Below, piece by piece: positions 38,901 to 48,873 of a stretch of 64,000 nt of DNA. The notes under the pieces are model-generated. The model was not told where the DNA came from, ran no database searches, and was given only the letters and a program-made list of their open reading frames with translations. Both the position numbers and the translations under genes were made by a program. Positions within the stretch are counted from its first letter, which is position 1; every line of letters begins with the position of its first letter. Source of the DNA: Endotrypanum monterogeii (Eukaryota; Euglenozoa; Kinetoplastea; Trypanosomatida; Trypanosomatidae); NCBI GenBank assembly GCA_000333855.2, contig CM007320.1, forward strand, positions 1,477,162 to 1,541,161, written 5' to 3'.

Positions 38901-40328
38901 TGTGAAAGCGATCACCTGCTCCGCCGCGTATTTACGACACGCACCATCCCATTAGTGGATGTCGAGCGCGGCGTTTTGGCTCGAGTTCCTCGCGGCCACA
39001 TTTTCTGGGAAGAGGGGGATCGGGGCACGCAGGTCAGGCCTCACACCGCAGCCGCTGACTCTCATGGAGGTGGTGTCACCAGCCGCTGGGGTGCAAATGT
39101 CATTTCAGGTGCCGCTGTCCGCTCGCTTCTGTGTGAACACATCCGTCATCATCTCGTCGTTGTATCTGGTGGCAGCTTGTTTGAGCAGCGCGTGGGTATT
39201 CTACAGGGTTCCCCAGTGGCAATGCTTCTGTGCGACTACCTGTTTGCTGACGTCGTGGACACCGCCTTGTCGTGCATACTAAGTGAGCACGAGGAGCGGT
39301 CGCTTCTATTGCGTCGGGTCGATGACGTGCTTGTCGCCACAGCATCGCCCACTGCAGCGAAGCGGTGCTTTCAGGCGATGCAGCGCGGCTGGCCCTCCGT
39401 CGGCTACTTGAGCAATCCAAACAAGCTAACGCTGTCGAGTGCACGTGGCAACCTGATTCCGTGGTGCGGTCTTCTTCTACACGATACGACGCTCGAGTTC
39501 AGCGTGGAGTGGCGGCGGATCGGGACATTGTTGGCATATCTTCGCGTCAGTGATCTCCGCTATGCGCAACGCGGGGATCGGGAGCCATTGCATTTCACGC
39601 AGCGCTTTCTCTCCATGTTGCAGTTGCGTGTGGCCCCGACGGTGTTGTGCGGCCGTATGAATTCTAAAAGTCGACAGCTGCAGACTTTCTATGAGATTGG
39701 GCTGCTGTGGAGTCGCCTAGTACTGGGGAAGGTGCAGGAAACATTACCGGTAGCACACGATCGTCGCATAGCGGTGCTGCTGTTGCGCCCATTAGCGGCA
39801 TGCATTGGTCGTCTGTTGCGGTTGTTGGGCCGTCATCAGCAGTTTCTCAAGGCCCGGCAGTCTGCATGCGGCCTGTCGATTCCGGAAGTGCGAGCTTGTG
39901 TATTAACAGCGTTGCACCGCACGTTGCAAGCCAAGCTGCGGATGCTGCAGGCCCACGCCATCCGCGTAATAGTCGCTCAGAGAGGTTCGGGGCAGCACGG
40001 CGCTCCGTTTACCAGATGTGCGAGAAATTTGCCCATCAAAAGAGCTTCCTCTGCTGGGGGAAGGGGCTACACACGACGCCGCCACGGACAAAGACGTCCG
40101 CCGTATCCTCGTGTGTGTCTGCGCTCTTTTTGGTGGATTGCTGCAGCAGAGGTCGAGTCGCAGTGGCGTCGATCCCTTAGCACGCTGTTGGGACCAGGCC
40201 CACAAGCTGGCGGAGCGTGTGACTCGACGGATTCTTCGACGGTTCAGACGGCATATTTGCTGATGGAGGAAGGCCCTAAATCCATGCACGTGCGTGCACT
40301 CGGTGCGACGCGACTGTCTCGGAATTGA
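35991..40328 (+). CDS. TERT: Telomerase reverse transcriptase catalytic subunit
   Basis: This protein of 1445 residues copies the telomerase RNA template onto chromosome ends. The order of motifs is canonical. Motif T: 'FLTQDILPFLLRRSFIVTW' from residue 601. Motif 2: 'GVRFCPDGRKLRPIA'. Motif A: 'VRSDASRCYDNLPQ' with catalytic Asp928. Motif B': 'VGILQGSPVAMLLCDYLF' with Gln1072-Gly-Ser-Pro. Motif C: 'RRVDDVLVAT' with Asp1111-Asp1112. Motif D: 'GYLSNPNK'. Motif E: 'IPWCGLLLHD' around Trp1158. The A-B' distance (about 144 residues) includes the telomerase-specific insertion. The C-terminal extension runs to 1445. The N-terminal ~600 residues hold the TEN and RNA-binding regions with Ser/Pro/Ala/Gly-rich linkers, making the protein longer than the ~1130 of human TERT, as in other Leishmania. 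In motif T the usual 'VTE' reads 'VTW'. All three catalytic Asp are present and the frame is unbroken. The ATG at 35991 is the first in frame. Confidence 0.97.
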   Translation: MSSSFPPIPGFVGPLSLKAFLEEYFSLRLTFAVPPISSSSGATARADSRPSATGFRAWRDVVLPPNQSFLLVVYVALNASSSPPPAAASISVTPGASTPSLGQSSVRLGWHRQPLVRHAAPAATHDVGVKRGKSSNVCAPRRSSASWLLYTNTSHRPFTDALLCHPWWGSFAACMGPPAMGFIEMFCPIILQLEAMAGGVQVLGPPLKSAVSEAPVQLTTPSTERRGLVPRGGACVASRGVKRSYDQSGCIAPLPPLKEARTGTGEAPPQGKGGLGPQQEVIPCGGVCRGNRYVTAVNRVAMSAPWTVTLTCTDAPRTRLYSVRVSDMDVVDDRNSDRPSPLPTGFLEAQWLCRHPQSLHRVLLAALPKRLAYRVTRTRHSTGASTEGVTRRTTLENIPMRHVAHIFRWLVLQPPQKSELASQTSSPKFDLASHLCQVVSTVVDQCSLLDLRGAALRHTGYLEETFSRQQQGVLPWDVQHLAAPVGLIVSYLRTLLSSLRWAPSTGATELSFWGLDAAGSERVLDALMKAVKGWLGAGRHAVVPVSRFLDGVPVAQVPWLHGFYSTHSSSTYSATTAAASRHARRQRSQVQQRVWLQFALFLTQDILPFLLRRSFIVTWSSKNTHTLLFFPVRVWRQLVRREIRRAQPCAATDPRVALPLDTMPRLSAKCHTSPSVSPVSGGGAAADALVLPHPFTSDAPAAVSTPRLVWRAIRTCRAFTHRGKRATLATRGGGASCLYAGVRFCPDGRKLRPIAVVRSASLRSLEKMARGSPSPYSYANTIVRLLCRLGLGDKVDQLPVATAKLLRHVQARNSHARFTSVPRFAYPSTAHLPHKAALRDALRCLVSGVEEKRVLDGLPRLSNLSHHDEYTELRSFCEEVRVRDAFVCNDSSGTASAAPRDPPQEAMSRFGPRFMPCELQTVTLVRSDASRCYDNLPQERVLQAVATLVKHDAYRVLCFTAIHAPVAPPACESDHLLRRVFTTRTIPLVDVERGVLARVPRGHIFWEEGDRGTQVRPHTAAADSHGGGVTSRWGANVISGAAVRSLLCEHIRHHLVVVSGGSLFEQRVGILQGSPVAMLLCDYLFADVVDTALSCILSEHEERSLLLRRVDDVLVATASPTAAKRCFQAMQRGWPSVGYLSNPNKLTLSSARGNLIPWCGLLLHDTTLEFSVEWRRIGTLLAYLRVSDLRYAQRGDREPLHFTQRFLSMLQLRVAPTVLCGRMNSKSRQLQTFYEIGLLWSRLVLGKVQETLPVAHDRRIAVLLLRPLAACIGRLLRLLGRHQQFLKARQSACGLSIPEVRACVLTALHRTLQAKLRMLQAHAIRVIVAQRGSGQHGAPFTRCARNLPIKRASSAGGRGYTRRRHGQRRPPYPRVCLRSFWWIAAAEVESQWRRSLSTLLGPGPQAGGACDSTDSSTVQTAYLLMEEGPKSMHVRALGATRLSRN

Positions 40329-40501
40329 AGAAAGATGATAGGTATCCACTGTAGGCTGTTCTCGCATAGGCGCTTTGTACTAATGCGTGCAGGAGTCTTC
40401 GTTTTGGAGCGTCCGAGTTGTTGCCGATGGATCCTTGCCCTTGACGACATTTCATTACAGTTTGCTATGATGAATGTTTGCATGAAAGCATAAAAAAATA
40501 T

Positions 40502-40525
40502 TATATATATATATATATATATATA
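40502..40525. repeat. (TA)n microsatellite
   Basis: A pure TA run about 175 bases after the TERT stop codon. Confidence 0.9.
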
Positions 40526-41017
40526 ATTATTCATGAGCCGCCCCACTTTGATGCGTTTCCGCAGACGCGCAGGAGCTGAAGGGGCAGTTACGTATTCAGT
40601 GTTGGTGTTTACTTCCGTTATACAAAACGATGGCTTTCACCATGTCTAGAGGAGTGCGAAAAGCTGTCGTCTTTCGCGCAATCTGAGCTCTTCCTCTTCG
40701 TGGGTTGCCTTGGCCTCTTCTGCACACATTGATGGAGCCCCTCCTTAGGGGCAGCGTCACCTGTGCTCTTGGTATTCAACGCGGTGGTGTGATGAAGTGG
40801 TGATTCACAACATGTTCACTTTTTATCCCGAATTTTCTCATGCTTCTTGCAACTGGGCTTTTTTCTATTGCTCTAATTTCTTCTCATCCAACATCACGCA
40901 TCTTTACGCCTCTGCCACGCGGTGTACGGCCTTCTCCTCTTCCTTCCCCCCCTCACGCTCTCGCTGCCTTCATAGACGCGCTCACTTGTTCTCCGCCTCG
41001 TTTTATTGTTCGCCCAA

Positions 41018-41054
<37 letters not shown>
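41018..41054. repeat. Composite (CA)n(TA)n microsatellite
   Basis: A CA run (41018-41040) passes directly into a TA run (to 41054). Such alternating tracts can adopt Z-DNA or cruciform structure. Confidence 0.92.
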
Positions 41055-41281
41055 GGGTTCTCTGCCAGGTGTATTGTCACTTTCTTTTTGAGTTCATCTG
41101 CCATCGTGATCTTTTCCTAGACAGCCGTGTTTTTTCTTCGAAGGGCAGTGCCTGCGTCCTACATGTTGTTTGACAGGGGAGAAGGGGGCTGAATTTGTCG
41201 GAGAGGTATGCGCAAGGGCTGCCAACTCTTTAGCATTTTAACTCGACTACCCCCACCATCTTGGGGCCGCGTACCCCGCTC

Positions 41282-44200
41282 ATGAATGCCGAGTCGTTGG
41301 AGCTCAGCAAGCCTGTACATAGTCCAATCGCGTCTCCGGTAGAACGCCTCCTTTCCTCATTGCCAACGGAGGCCTCGATCGCCATGACAGGGGAAGGTCA
41401 GGCCAAGATGAGTTCAAGCGGTTTTTCGAGTAGTACTCCAAGTACTTCGCCGCCTTTGGCATCCGTGGTGTCCGGCTTTTCCAGCACGGCGTCGGCTACT
41501 TTTCCTATGACTTCATCTCTGCACTACCAACCCAGTTCACACGACGGGCCGGCGACTGAGATCAATCCCCTCACCTTCGGCAGTGAGTTTATACCTCACC
41601 AAATCGAGGAAAGTTTTACTTTGTGCGCCACGGGTGGGATTTCATCTATGTCCTCGTTGGCCTTCTCAAATCGACGGCGTACGTTGCCGTTTATCGCAGA
41701 TGACATCTGCGTCGGTGGCGGCAGCCTTGATTCCTCAGGCAACACCACTCAGCGTCCTCTGCTGGCCGTGGTCAATATTGGTGCGACAAAATCCACTCAA
41801 GACCGCACGCACGCCTCGACTGATGCCGAGGTTCCGTTTGTTTGTGAAGAGATGCCTGGTGAGGGACACGAGCACTCGCTCCTAGGCCTACTGGGTGTTC
41901 CCCTACACCCTAGCGCACGCAATGGTGCCACAGAGGTCTCGGATGCTGAGCGAGACAGATGCTCATCGATCCCAAATCACTTGAGCGCTGTGAAATCCGA
42001 TGACAGCTATGCGGGTGGTGGGCAAGCGGCCGATGTGCCGTACACAAAGCACCTATCCTTGAGAGCAGCAGATATCGACTTCAGTACGGTTAGCGAGTCA
42101 GAGGGGGCGCTACTAGGCGTTTGCGCTGCTAGGAACGGCATGAACACAGGAATGTCTGTTGCAAGCCGACAAAGCGAATATTGGGTGCCTGATGGGGTTT
42201 CCACGACCGGTCCTGCAGCGGCAGCAGCGCCGGCGGCTCTCATGGCAACAGCCACCGTCTCAGTTGCGTCCGCGCACCTCATCTCCCAGCACTTGATGTC
42301 GACGTCGGATAGTAAAACATTAGCCATGACAATTCCTGCCACGGTGGCAATGGCGTTCGGCACATCTCAGACGAGAAATGGTACGCCTCCACCGAGGGCG
42401 TTACCCGAGGTAGGCGAGAGTGCCCACGCGTCCTCCTTCAATGACCGAGACGGTACGACGGTGAGCAAAGAGGGTGTTGTCAAAGTGCTCGGTGGCGGCG
42501 ACGGGCGAAGGACTGCCTTTGGATTGGCCTCAGAAGCGGAAATGGTGAGTAGCAGTACGAAGGACGAATATGGTTCAGACTCATCCCCACCCATGGACTT
42601 CATCCCGTTAAGCACACTCTTGCTCACAGAAGCCAGGAAAGATATCAGCACCGGTTCCTTGACTACGATTAAGACTAGCAAATCTACACAGCAGCCCCCA
42701 TCGTCGATGCAGATTCTGGTATCGTCTAGCGGGGCAAGCGTCGTGACTGATATCTCGGTCTCGAATGCGATGCAGTCTCGTAGCCCCCCCGACACCAGCG
42801 CTACTGCCTCGAAGAGGGAGAGTCAACTGCAGACGACCGGTGTGGCGAAGGAACACTCGCGAGACCTTTCGCACACCCCTGCCCACTTGACTGTGCCTTT
42901 CGACGAGAATGGCAACCGGGGCCAGTCCTCCACATATGACGATGCAGCAACCTCTGCGGAGATGGAACTATCCTCTCTTTTGTCAGTCGTGTCTCTATCC
43001 TCTCCGGAACTCTCGTCATCGCTGCGGTTTGAAGGTGTACCGCGCCGCGTTACGGTTTCTTTTGTTGGTGAAGTGGAGCCGACTTCATCATTGGAGGCCA
43101 ACCTGAACAGACCCAACGCAGGCATCGGAGAGGGGACCAAAAAAATAATTTCTGTGCGGTCCCCTAGCTTTGTGTGGGGGATAGGGGTAGACAGTGCTCC
43201 CACAAACCCCCATGACCCTTCCTCATCAGTCCCTGCGCATTTGAGTATGGATGGCAGGCATACTGCAGGAGCGCATGCAAGCTCTCGAGAAGACCACACC
43301 GTCTCGACAGATGCCTTCAGCGTTTTTTTCCCGTCGCTCCGACTGTCGACGCTGTCGAAGTGGATGGGGTGGCTCAGGAAGCAGTACCGGGGTGTGTTGA
43401 ACTACCTATCTGATGTAAGCAGAGACGATTCTTCGCCGCAGCCAAGATCATCGAGTCTGACGCAGAACTATAGATGGCCACCCCGGACGCAATCGTATGA
43501 CGAGAGCAGTACCCGCTGCGTCTCTTTCTCACCGGGTTGCATCACGGAGGGGGTGGAGAGCCCCGGCGTAGCTTTGTGTGATAGTTACGGATTGAAGGAC
43601 AGAGTCCAGTTTCTCCCAATGGCCCTCTCGTTTAGCGCGCCGCAACTCCATTTCGGTGACGAAGGTGAGCGGTCGCGATGCCGCCGGAACTATGAAGCGC
43701 CTGGCGGTGGCGCTGATCAGAGGGGTATGGTCGAACACAACAGCTGGTTCAGTTTAGGCAGCCACACGGGGCGGCGACCGGTGGTGGGTGCCACTGGCAT
43801 GCCCATGCAGTTGCGCCATTCCGTCACGTCGTCGTCCATGGCTCGCGATGCACTGTTTCCCCGATCTTCCGAAGAGTGGCGTGCCGGCTCGATAACGCCG
43901 CTGAGCTTTTCCCTTGTCGGTGACTCTCGGGCGGCATCCTCAGACACACTTGAGGTGTCTGAGGTTTCGGGCAACTCTTTGCAGCGCCTTTGTCTCAGGC
44001 TGGACGGCACCAAGAACAGCAAAACCAAGCGCATGAATCACTCAGGGAGCTACCCTAACGCGTCGCTTGCTTCGCTAACCGGTCACCATACGTCTATGAG
44101 CAGGTCCCACACAAACGCGATCGCCGACGACAGCTACCGTGACATTTTATATCATCTCTTTCGCCACCCCCCTAGCAGCCGGATAGGCGACCTCAACGTC

Positions 44201-44395
44201 TGCTACGAAGCTTACAATACGATAGCAGACACTTCCTCCAACGGGCGTCATCTGTTCAATTGGGGTGAGCTTAGTCTCCTTCTGCTGCCCGAGGACTACA
44301 TTGACTATCGCGCTCTCTTTCCGACTCACCACTTTGTCGACTTTCACGACTTCGTTGAGTTTGTCGAAGTCATGTCGGTGCGCTATCACCGCTAG
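41282..44395 (+). CDS. Large serine/threonine-rich hypothetical protein
   Basis: This protein of 1037 residues runs from ATG 41282. I do not recognise a family. About the first 930 residues are Ser/Thr/Pro/Ala-rich and mostly disordered in appearance, with many SP/TP and SS clusters that suggest heavy phosphorylation. A short amphipathic stretch near residue 695 ('LSKWMGWLRKQYRGVLNYL') is an exception. The last ~100 residues look folded: 'DDSYRDILYHLFRHPPSS', 'FNWGELSLLLLPEDYIDYRA' and a final 'FVDFHDFVEFVEVM' helix ending in 'RYHR'. This C-terminal region has an EF-hand-like or docking-helix flavour but no calcium loop that I can defend. No signal peptide or membrane span is seen. It is probably a kinetoplastid-specific scaffold or cytoskeletal protein. 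Continuous GC-rich coding over more than 1000 codons makes the gene itself secure. Confidence 0.8.
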   Translation: MNAESLELSKPVHSPIASPVERLLSSLPTEASIAMTGEGQAKMSSSGFSSSTPSTSPPLASVVSGFSSTASATFPMTSSLHYQPSSHDGPATEINPLTFGSEFIPHQIEESFTLCATGGISSMSSLAFSNRRRTLPFIADDICVGGGSLDSSGNTTQRPLLAVVNIGATKSTQDRTHASTDAEVPFVCEEMPGEGHEHSLLGLLGVPLHPSARNGATEVSDAERDRCSSIPNHLSAVKSDDSYAGGGQAADVPYTKHLSLRAADIDFSTVSESEGALLGVCAARNGMNTGMSVASRQSEYWVPDGVSTTGPAAAAAPAALMATATVSVASAHLISQHLMSTSDSKTLAMTIPATVAMAFGTSQTRNGTPPPRALPEVGESAHASSFNDRDGTTVSKEGVVKVLGGGDGRRTAFGLASEAEMVSSSTKDEYGSDSSPPMDFIPLSTLLLTEARKDISTGSLTTIKTSKSTQQPPSSMQILVSSSGASVVTDISVSNAMQSRSPPDTSATASKRESQLQTTGVAKEHSRDLSHTPAHLTVPFDENGNRGQSSTYDDAATSAEMELSSLLSVVSLSSPELSSSLRFEGVPRRVTVSFVGEVEPTSSLEANLNRPNAGIGEGTKKIISVRSPSFVWGIGVDSAPTNPHDPSSSVPAHLSMDGRHTAGAHASSREDHTVSTDAFSVFFPSLRLSTLSKWMGWLRKQYRGVLNYLSDVSRDDSSPQPRSSSLTQNYRWPPRTQSYDESSTRCVSFSPGCITEGVESPGVALCDSYGLKDRVQFLPMALSFSAPQLHFGDEGERSRCRRNYEAPGGGADQRGMVEHNSWFSLGSHTGRRPVVGATGMPMQLRHSVTSSSMARDALFPRSSEEWRAGSITPLSFSLVGDSRAASSDTLEVSEVSGNSLQRLCLRLDGTKNSKTKRMNHSGSYPNASLASLTGHHTSMSRSHTNAIADDSYRDILYHLFRHPPSSRIGDLNVCYEAYNTIADTSSNGRHLFNWGELSLLLLPEDYIDYRALFPTHHFVDFHDFVEFVEVMSVRYHR

Positions 44396-47300
44396 TGCTC
44401 AGAAGGGTGCATGTGTGTGCGTGCGGCAAGGGGGGTGGGGCGGACGAGGACACGAGTGGTTTATTGCTGGCGGTGGCAGTGATGGCAAGATAACCATCAC
44501 ATCAGGCTCCCTCCCGCGTAGCTCCACATCTATGCCGCTTCATTCTCCAATTCGCACAGCAAGACCGTGTATCAGAGGTAACAGTCGCGAGACAGCATTA
44601 GGAGCGGTGCCAAAGGCAGGAATCGTATATCTCTACGCAGATTTTCCTACTCCCATTACCCTTTCCGCCTTGCACAACACCGAGCACCACTCCACGCCTT
44701 GTCCCTCGGTACATCACTCGGTTTTTCATGGGACGTCAACTTTATTTGTAGAATCGGCAATGAAAGTTAGACTTTTGACCCAAAGCCCTCTCCAGTCTGT
44801 GCATTGCCTGTCGCCCCCCCCCCCTCACACACACACAGCTCTTCACGCACGTACATGCACGATGTCTCCTGTTTTCCGCACCAGATGTAACCACGAGGCG
44901 ACTGAGGTGCGCCTGGATCATCCTGTGACACTCTCCACGTCACGATACTTACACTCACATTCTTACTCGCAGGGGGGCAAAGCTACTCTGAACCCGATAG
45001 CGGCCAGCAATGGCGATATGAGCTTTCAGCGTGGCTATTTTGTCTGTGGATGAGGCCTGTATCGGCCAAAAAGTGACCTCAGCTTTCGCAAGTTGGTTGG
45101 GGAGCGACTACTTGATCCCCTCTTAGTCTCTAAAGCGATGGGGCTCGACGTAAGCCCGAGGTGCACGTCCCTGTGATTTTTGATTGTGATCACTCAAGTA
45201 AAGTGGATAGTCGCTACGTGTCTCAGTTTTCAGTATGTGCCAAAGCTGTGTCACCTGCATGAGAGTGTCCGGGCCCTTGCGCTGCGAGCAAGTGAATGAA
45301 ACCCTAATCGCATTCCCTTGAGTCCCCTCAACGCTCCGCGCTATTTCACACACACAAACACACACCTTTGCTTTTTGATCCACCTTTTTGTATGATTCTG
45401 CCGATGATGCGTTTGCCCTTCCTTATCTCTATTTCAAAGCACTACTTCAGTTTTTTTCGTGCATGTGTGTGTGTGTATGTGTGTGTGTGTGTGTGTGTTT
45501 CCGTGACTGCTCTCATTCCATCTCATCTTTTCATTCTTCTTTTCTTTTGTTGGTGTCTTCTATCTGCTAAACAGCACCACTCCTCTTCTCTTAGGCTATG
45601 TATGATACTTCGGAATTCGTCTCCTTCCTTGTTGTTTTCCCCGCTGCAAGTTCCTTTCCCCTCCTCTTTTCACTTTTGATGTCTTCCTCTGAATTCGATA
45701 TAATATTTTCTGTTGATATATGCTGGGGGCTCGCCTCTCGACTTCCCCCCCATCCCCCCCATCCCACTCCCTCTGCTCCCTGTACTCACCAGGTGAGGGA
45801 GGAAGGGATACGGTCATCTCCGAGTGACCTGCAAAGTCACGTATACACTTTATTAAAAAGCCGAAGTTTTTCCCCCTTCTCCTCCGTTCCTCCTCTTCCT
45901 CTCCCCCTCCCTTCTCCTCCTTTTCCCCTTGTTTTCGTTGCCACGTGGCAGCAGTGCTTCCAGTGTTGTCAGGGCAAAGTACCAGCGACTGGCGGAGTTC
46001 AGGGCGAGATACCTCGTGGCTAATCCCCTGTGATGCATCGGAGGGTGTTACGTAGGCGAGGCCCCTGGCGCCCGACTCGTTTCTACCAACCATGATAAGG
46101 TGAACTTGCCAACTTGACTCATGCCTCTGGCTTAGCTCTGACGGCTAGCTGTTTTTTTTTATAGGGAGGGGGGGGGGAAAGAGCGAAGTCCGACTTATCC
46201 CATCACACGCATCACATGACGACCGGTTGAACAGAGAAGATAGCTGACATTTCGTGTGCAACGGAAGATAGGCATTACTTAAATAGACTGGTTTGCAACG
46301 CTATGACTGCTTGTTCGAACCATGCCGTAGCCTGTGTTCGTTCTCGCAGGCGCTTGTGCCATGTGATGGCTGATACGTGCGTTACGGATGGGGTGGGGAC
46401 GCTAGGGGCGGGGGCAGGGTGGGAAGAGGAAAGCCCGGGCAACGTCATGCTGTCTTCCTCCCACTGATGTATCTTTTACCCTGTGTGTGCTGTTTTCGTT
46501 GCTGGATTAAATTTTCCCACTTCTTGTATGTCCTTTTGCAATCCTTTGGAATTTTATTTTTCTTCCCAACTCGCGAATGGAGCACGCTTTTTTTTTTTTC
46601 GTTCGTTTCTTCCCACCTGTAAAGCAGGGGAAGGGGGAGAGGGGAGTGCTGATGGAGGAGGGGCTGCGCCTTCACGCTGATCATAATTTCAGCCTCTTTT
46701 TTTTTTCTCTCACGCAGCATCCTCTTCTACGGTTCATTTGTTTTTCTCTCGGTGGCGACTTGGTTTGTGTTGTGCTACACCGTGTTTTTTTTTTTCTATG
46801 GAAAGATTAATTTGTTTCTACTCTCGGAGCCGAATAATAGTTATGACCTACGATGTTTTATTTTTCTTTCGAGGGACTCCCGCACAGCCACTCTAACCAA
46901 ACGATCTGCTTTTTTTTTTTGTAGTTGTTGCTTCGTTCTCCTCCCCCCTTCCTGCGCCGACTTATCCCCCTTTCATCACCCCCCAAAAAAAATAAAAATG
47001 TTTCCTTAATGAAAGAGCCCCAGCGAGTATTTCGACCCCATGCTTCGCGAGGCTTTCGGTCGGCTGAAGTCTCAATGCACGCGTTGTTTGACACGAATAT
47101 TTGGCGCATGATGATGTGCCTCTGCTCACTTCCAACCGCGTCGAATCAACTCTCCCTCTCGAGGATTTGTCGCTGGCTTCTATATGCGGTCCCGTCCAGG
47201 TGATGCGCTTGAGCTCTGCGTGCGCAAACATTGGCTTTGGTAGGAACTGAGGATACCAGCTCCCCCTGGGAAGTTACTCTGTTTTTTAAGGACTGGGAAG

Positions 47301-48873
47301 AGTGTGCCGCTGCAGTCACGCGCGCAGAACATGGACTGAAACGAGAGATGGGAGCAGTTGCCCCTCCCCACTGTGTGCGCTGACGTCACACGTGTGTATT
47401 GCGTATGTAACGAAGAGTTGAGGCTCCTCGTTCCCTATGCACAAGACAATTTGTTCTCTCGAAGCTTGTTCTTCCAAGTCTGATGGAATAGTACTTCTAT
47501 CGGCGCAGGGGGTAAGCAGACTGCAGAGTTTTCTTGTGTTCGGAGCGGCTATACATCAATCAACTATTTGGTTGTAGTGTGACCCATCGTCTCTGCGTGT
47601 GTGGGTGGGTTGGGTGAAAATGTGATTCTTTTCCCTTGCTTCGCCTACATGGTCTCCGTCTCTCGCTTGTCTAGACGTTTACGGTCTGGCATGCACGTGG
47701 TTGCACCACGGTATGACCTAAATGTTTATTTCATGTGTATCTTTGATGGTTTGTATGTATGCGTTACCCTGTGAGCGTTCCCGTAGAGTCTATGATCTGG
47801 GAGAGGGTGGTGGAGTGGGGAAAGATGTCGCTGCATTACGTTCCCAACTCCTTCATTTTATCCTCGCATCTCTTGCTCTTGTTGTCCTGTGCTCTATTGT
47901 ACGCGTCCTAGGTGTGTACCTCTCCGGCGTGTATGTGCTCATGCTGGCTCCTTGTACTTTTCTGCTCGTGTATTTTTTTTTATTCAACTGTCCTTCTCGA
48001 CACCCTCCCTTTGGTTGATCACGGCGCTCTATTAGTCGCGAGGCAGGAGGAGAGACGAAAGAGGCGAGGAGAAGGTAGTTGGTCCAGAAGGGAGGGGAGT
48101 AGCGAGGGAATGGGCTCATCGACTGCACCTCTTACACCTCTTTTTCTACAAGGCAGTCTTCCAGGCTCTTCCATGTTTCGCCTTTTGCGCACAGAAGAGT
48201 AGAGGTACACACATACACACACACACATGCCGTTTTTGTTGCTCATTTGTTCGCGCATAGGGCCCTCGTTCCGACGTGAAAGGATATCCTGCATTCAGAA
48301 TCTCTGGACTTTTCGTCATTGTGGGCTATTCTTCATGTTGATCTTTTTTTTTCTGTGGCTGTGCGTGTTTTAGTCTCCGCGAATGTAGGCGGAAGCAGGG
48401 AAGCCATAATGATATTTGTCATTTGCTGGCTCTCCTCCTTTCCATCTCCCCTCCTGACCCCACATCGGGGTCTCTCGACAGAAAAAAAAAATGCTTTTGC
48501 CTCACGACTGGGTGTTGTGCACTCCATCTCTTCTTGTCGTGAGCTGCTCGATGTTCTCAACTGCCTCGCTGTGCTGTCCATCACGTCTTTTTCACTCCTC
48601 AAACGGTGCATGCGCACGCACCTCATACACCACTTACATACCCCTACACTTACGCGTGCGCTGAGATACAGAGGCGTAGCGACCCCTCCGCCCCCCCTTT
48701 TTTTTTAATACCCTCCTTCCCCTCCTCCCTCTCTCCATTTCTCACAGGTTTTAGAACCACTTTTCGAAAAGAAACAGGGGTCCACGCACCGATTGTTCTC
48801 TTTTTGTAGGCGCAGACGAGTTACATCGCAGCTTTTTTAGGGTTTTCTTTTGTCCCTCTTCCATCTGCGAACG
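44396..48873 (+). other. Longest spacer (4.5 kb), no firm gene
   Basis: The spacer contains a GT run (45465-45498), T-runs, C/T tracts (45640-45950, 48420-48760) and G-rich patches (46370-46430). A 98-codon ATG frame at 47722-48018 encodes two hydrophobic stretches and is the best candidate for a small membrane protein, but it is T-rich like the spacer around it. A 262-codon frame at 44265-45053 overlaps the serine-rich gene and is not credible. No RNA gene was recognised. Confidence 0.55.
45465..45498. repeat. (GT)n microsatellite
   Basis: A GT run with one TA interruption, in the longest spacer of the window. Confidence 0.9.

Larger units (their letters stand above)
40329..41281 (+). other. 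Spacer (0.95 kb) between TERT and the serine-rich gene
   Basis: No gene is seen. TA (40502-40525) and CA-TA (41018-41054) repeats, C/T tracts (about 40930-41010) and a G-run are present. The next gene's frame extends to a TTG at 41261, but the first ATG is 41282. Confidence 0.6.

Noticed and set aside
44265..45053. 262-codon frame overlapping the end of the serine-rich gene
   Set aside because: It starts inside a confident gene in another frame, at a non-ATG codon, and continues through spacer sequence with His/Thr runs from a CA repeat.
46300..46330. tRNA B-box-like GTTCGAACC
   Set aside because: The T-stem pairs only partly, and no acceptor stem or A-box lies at the required distance upstream.
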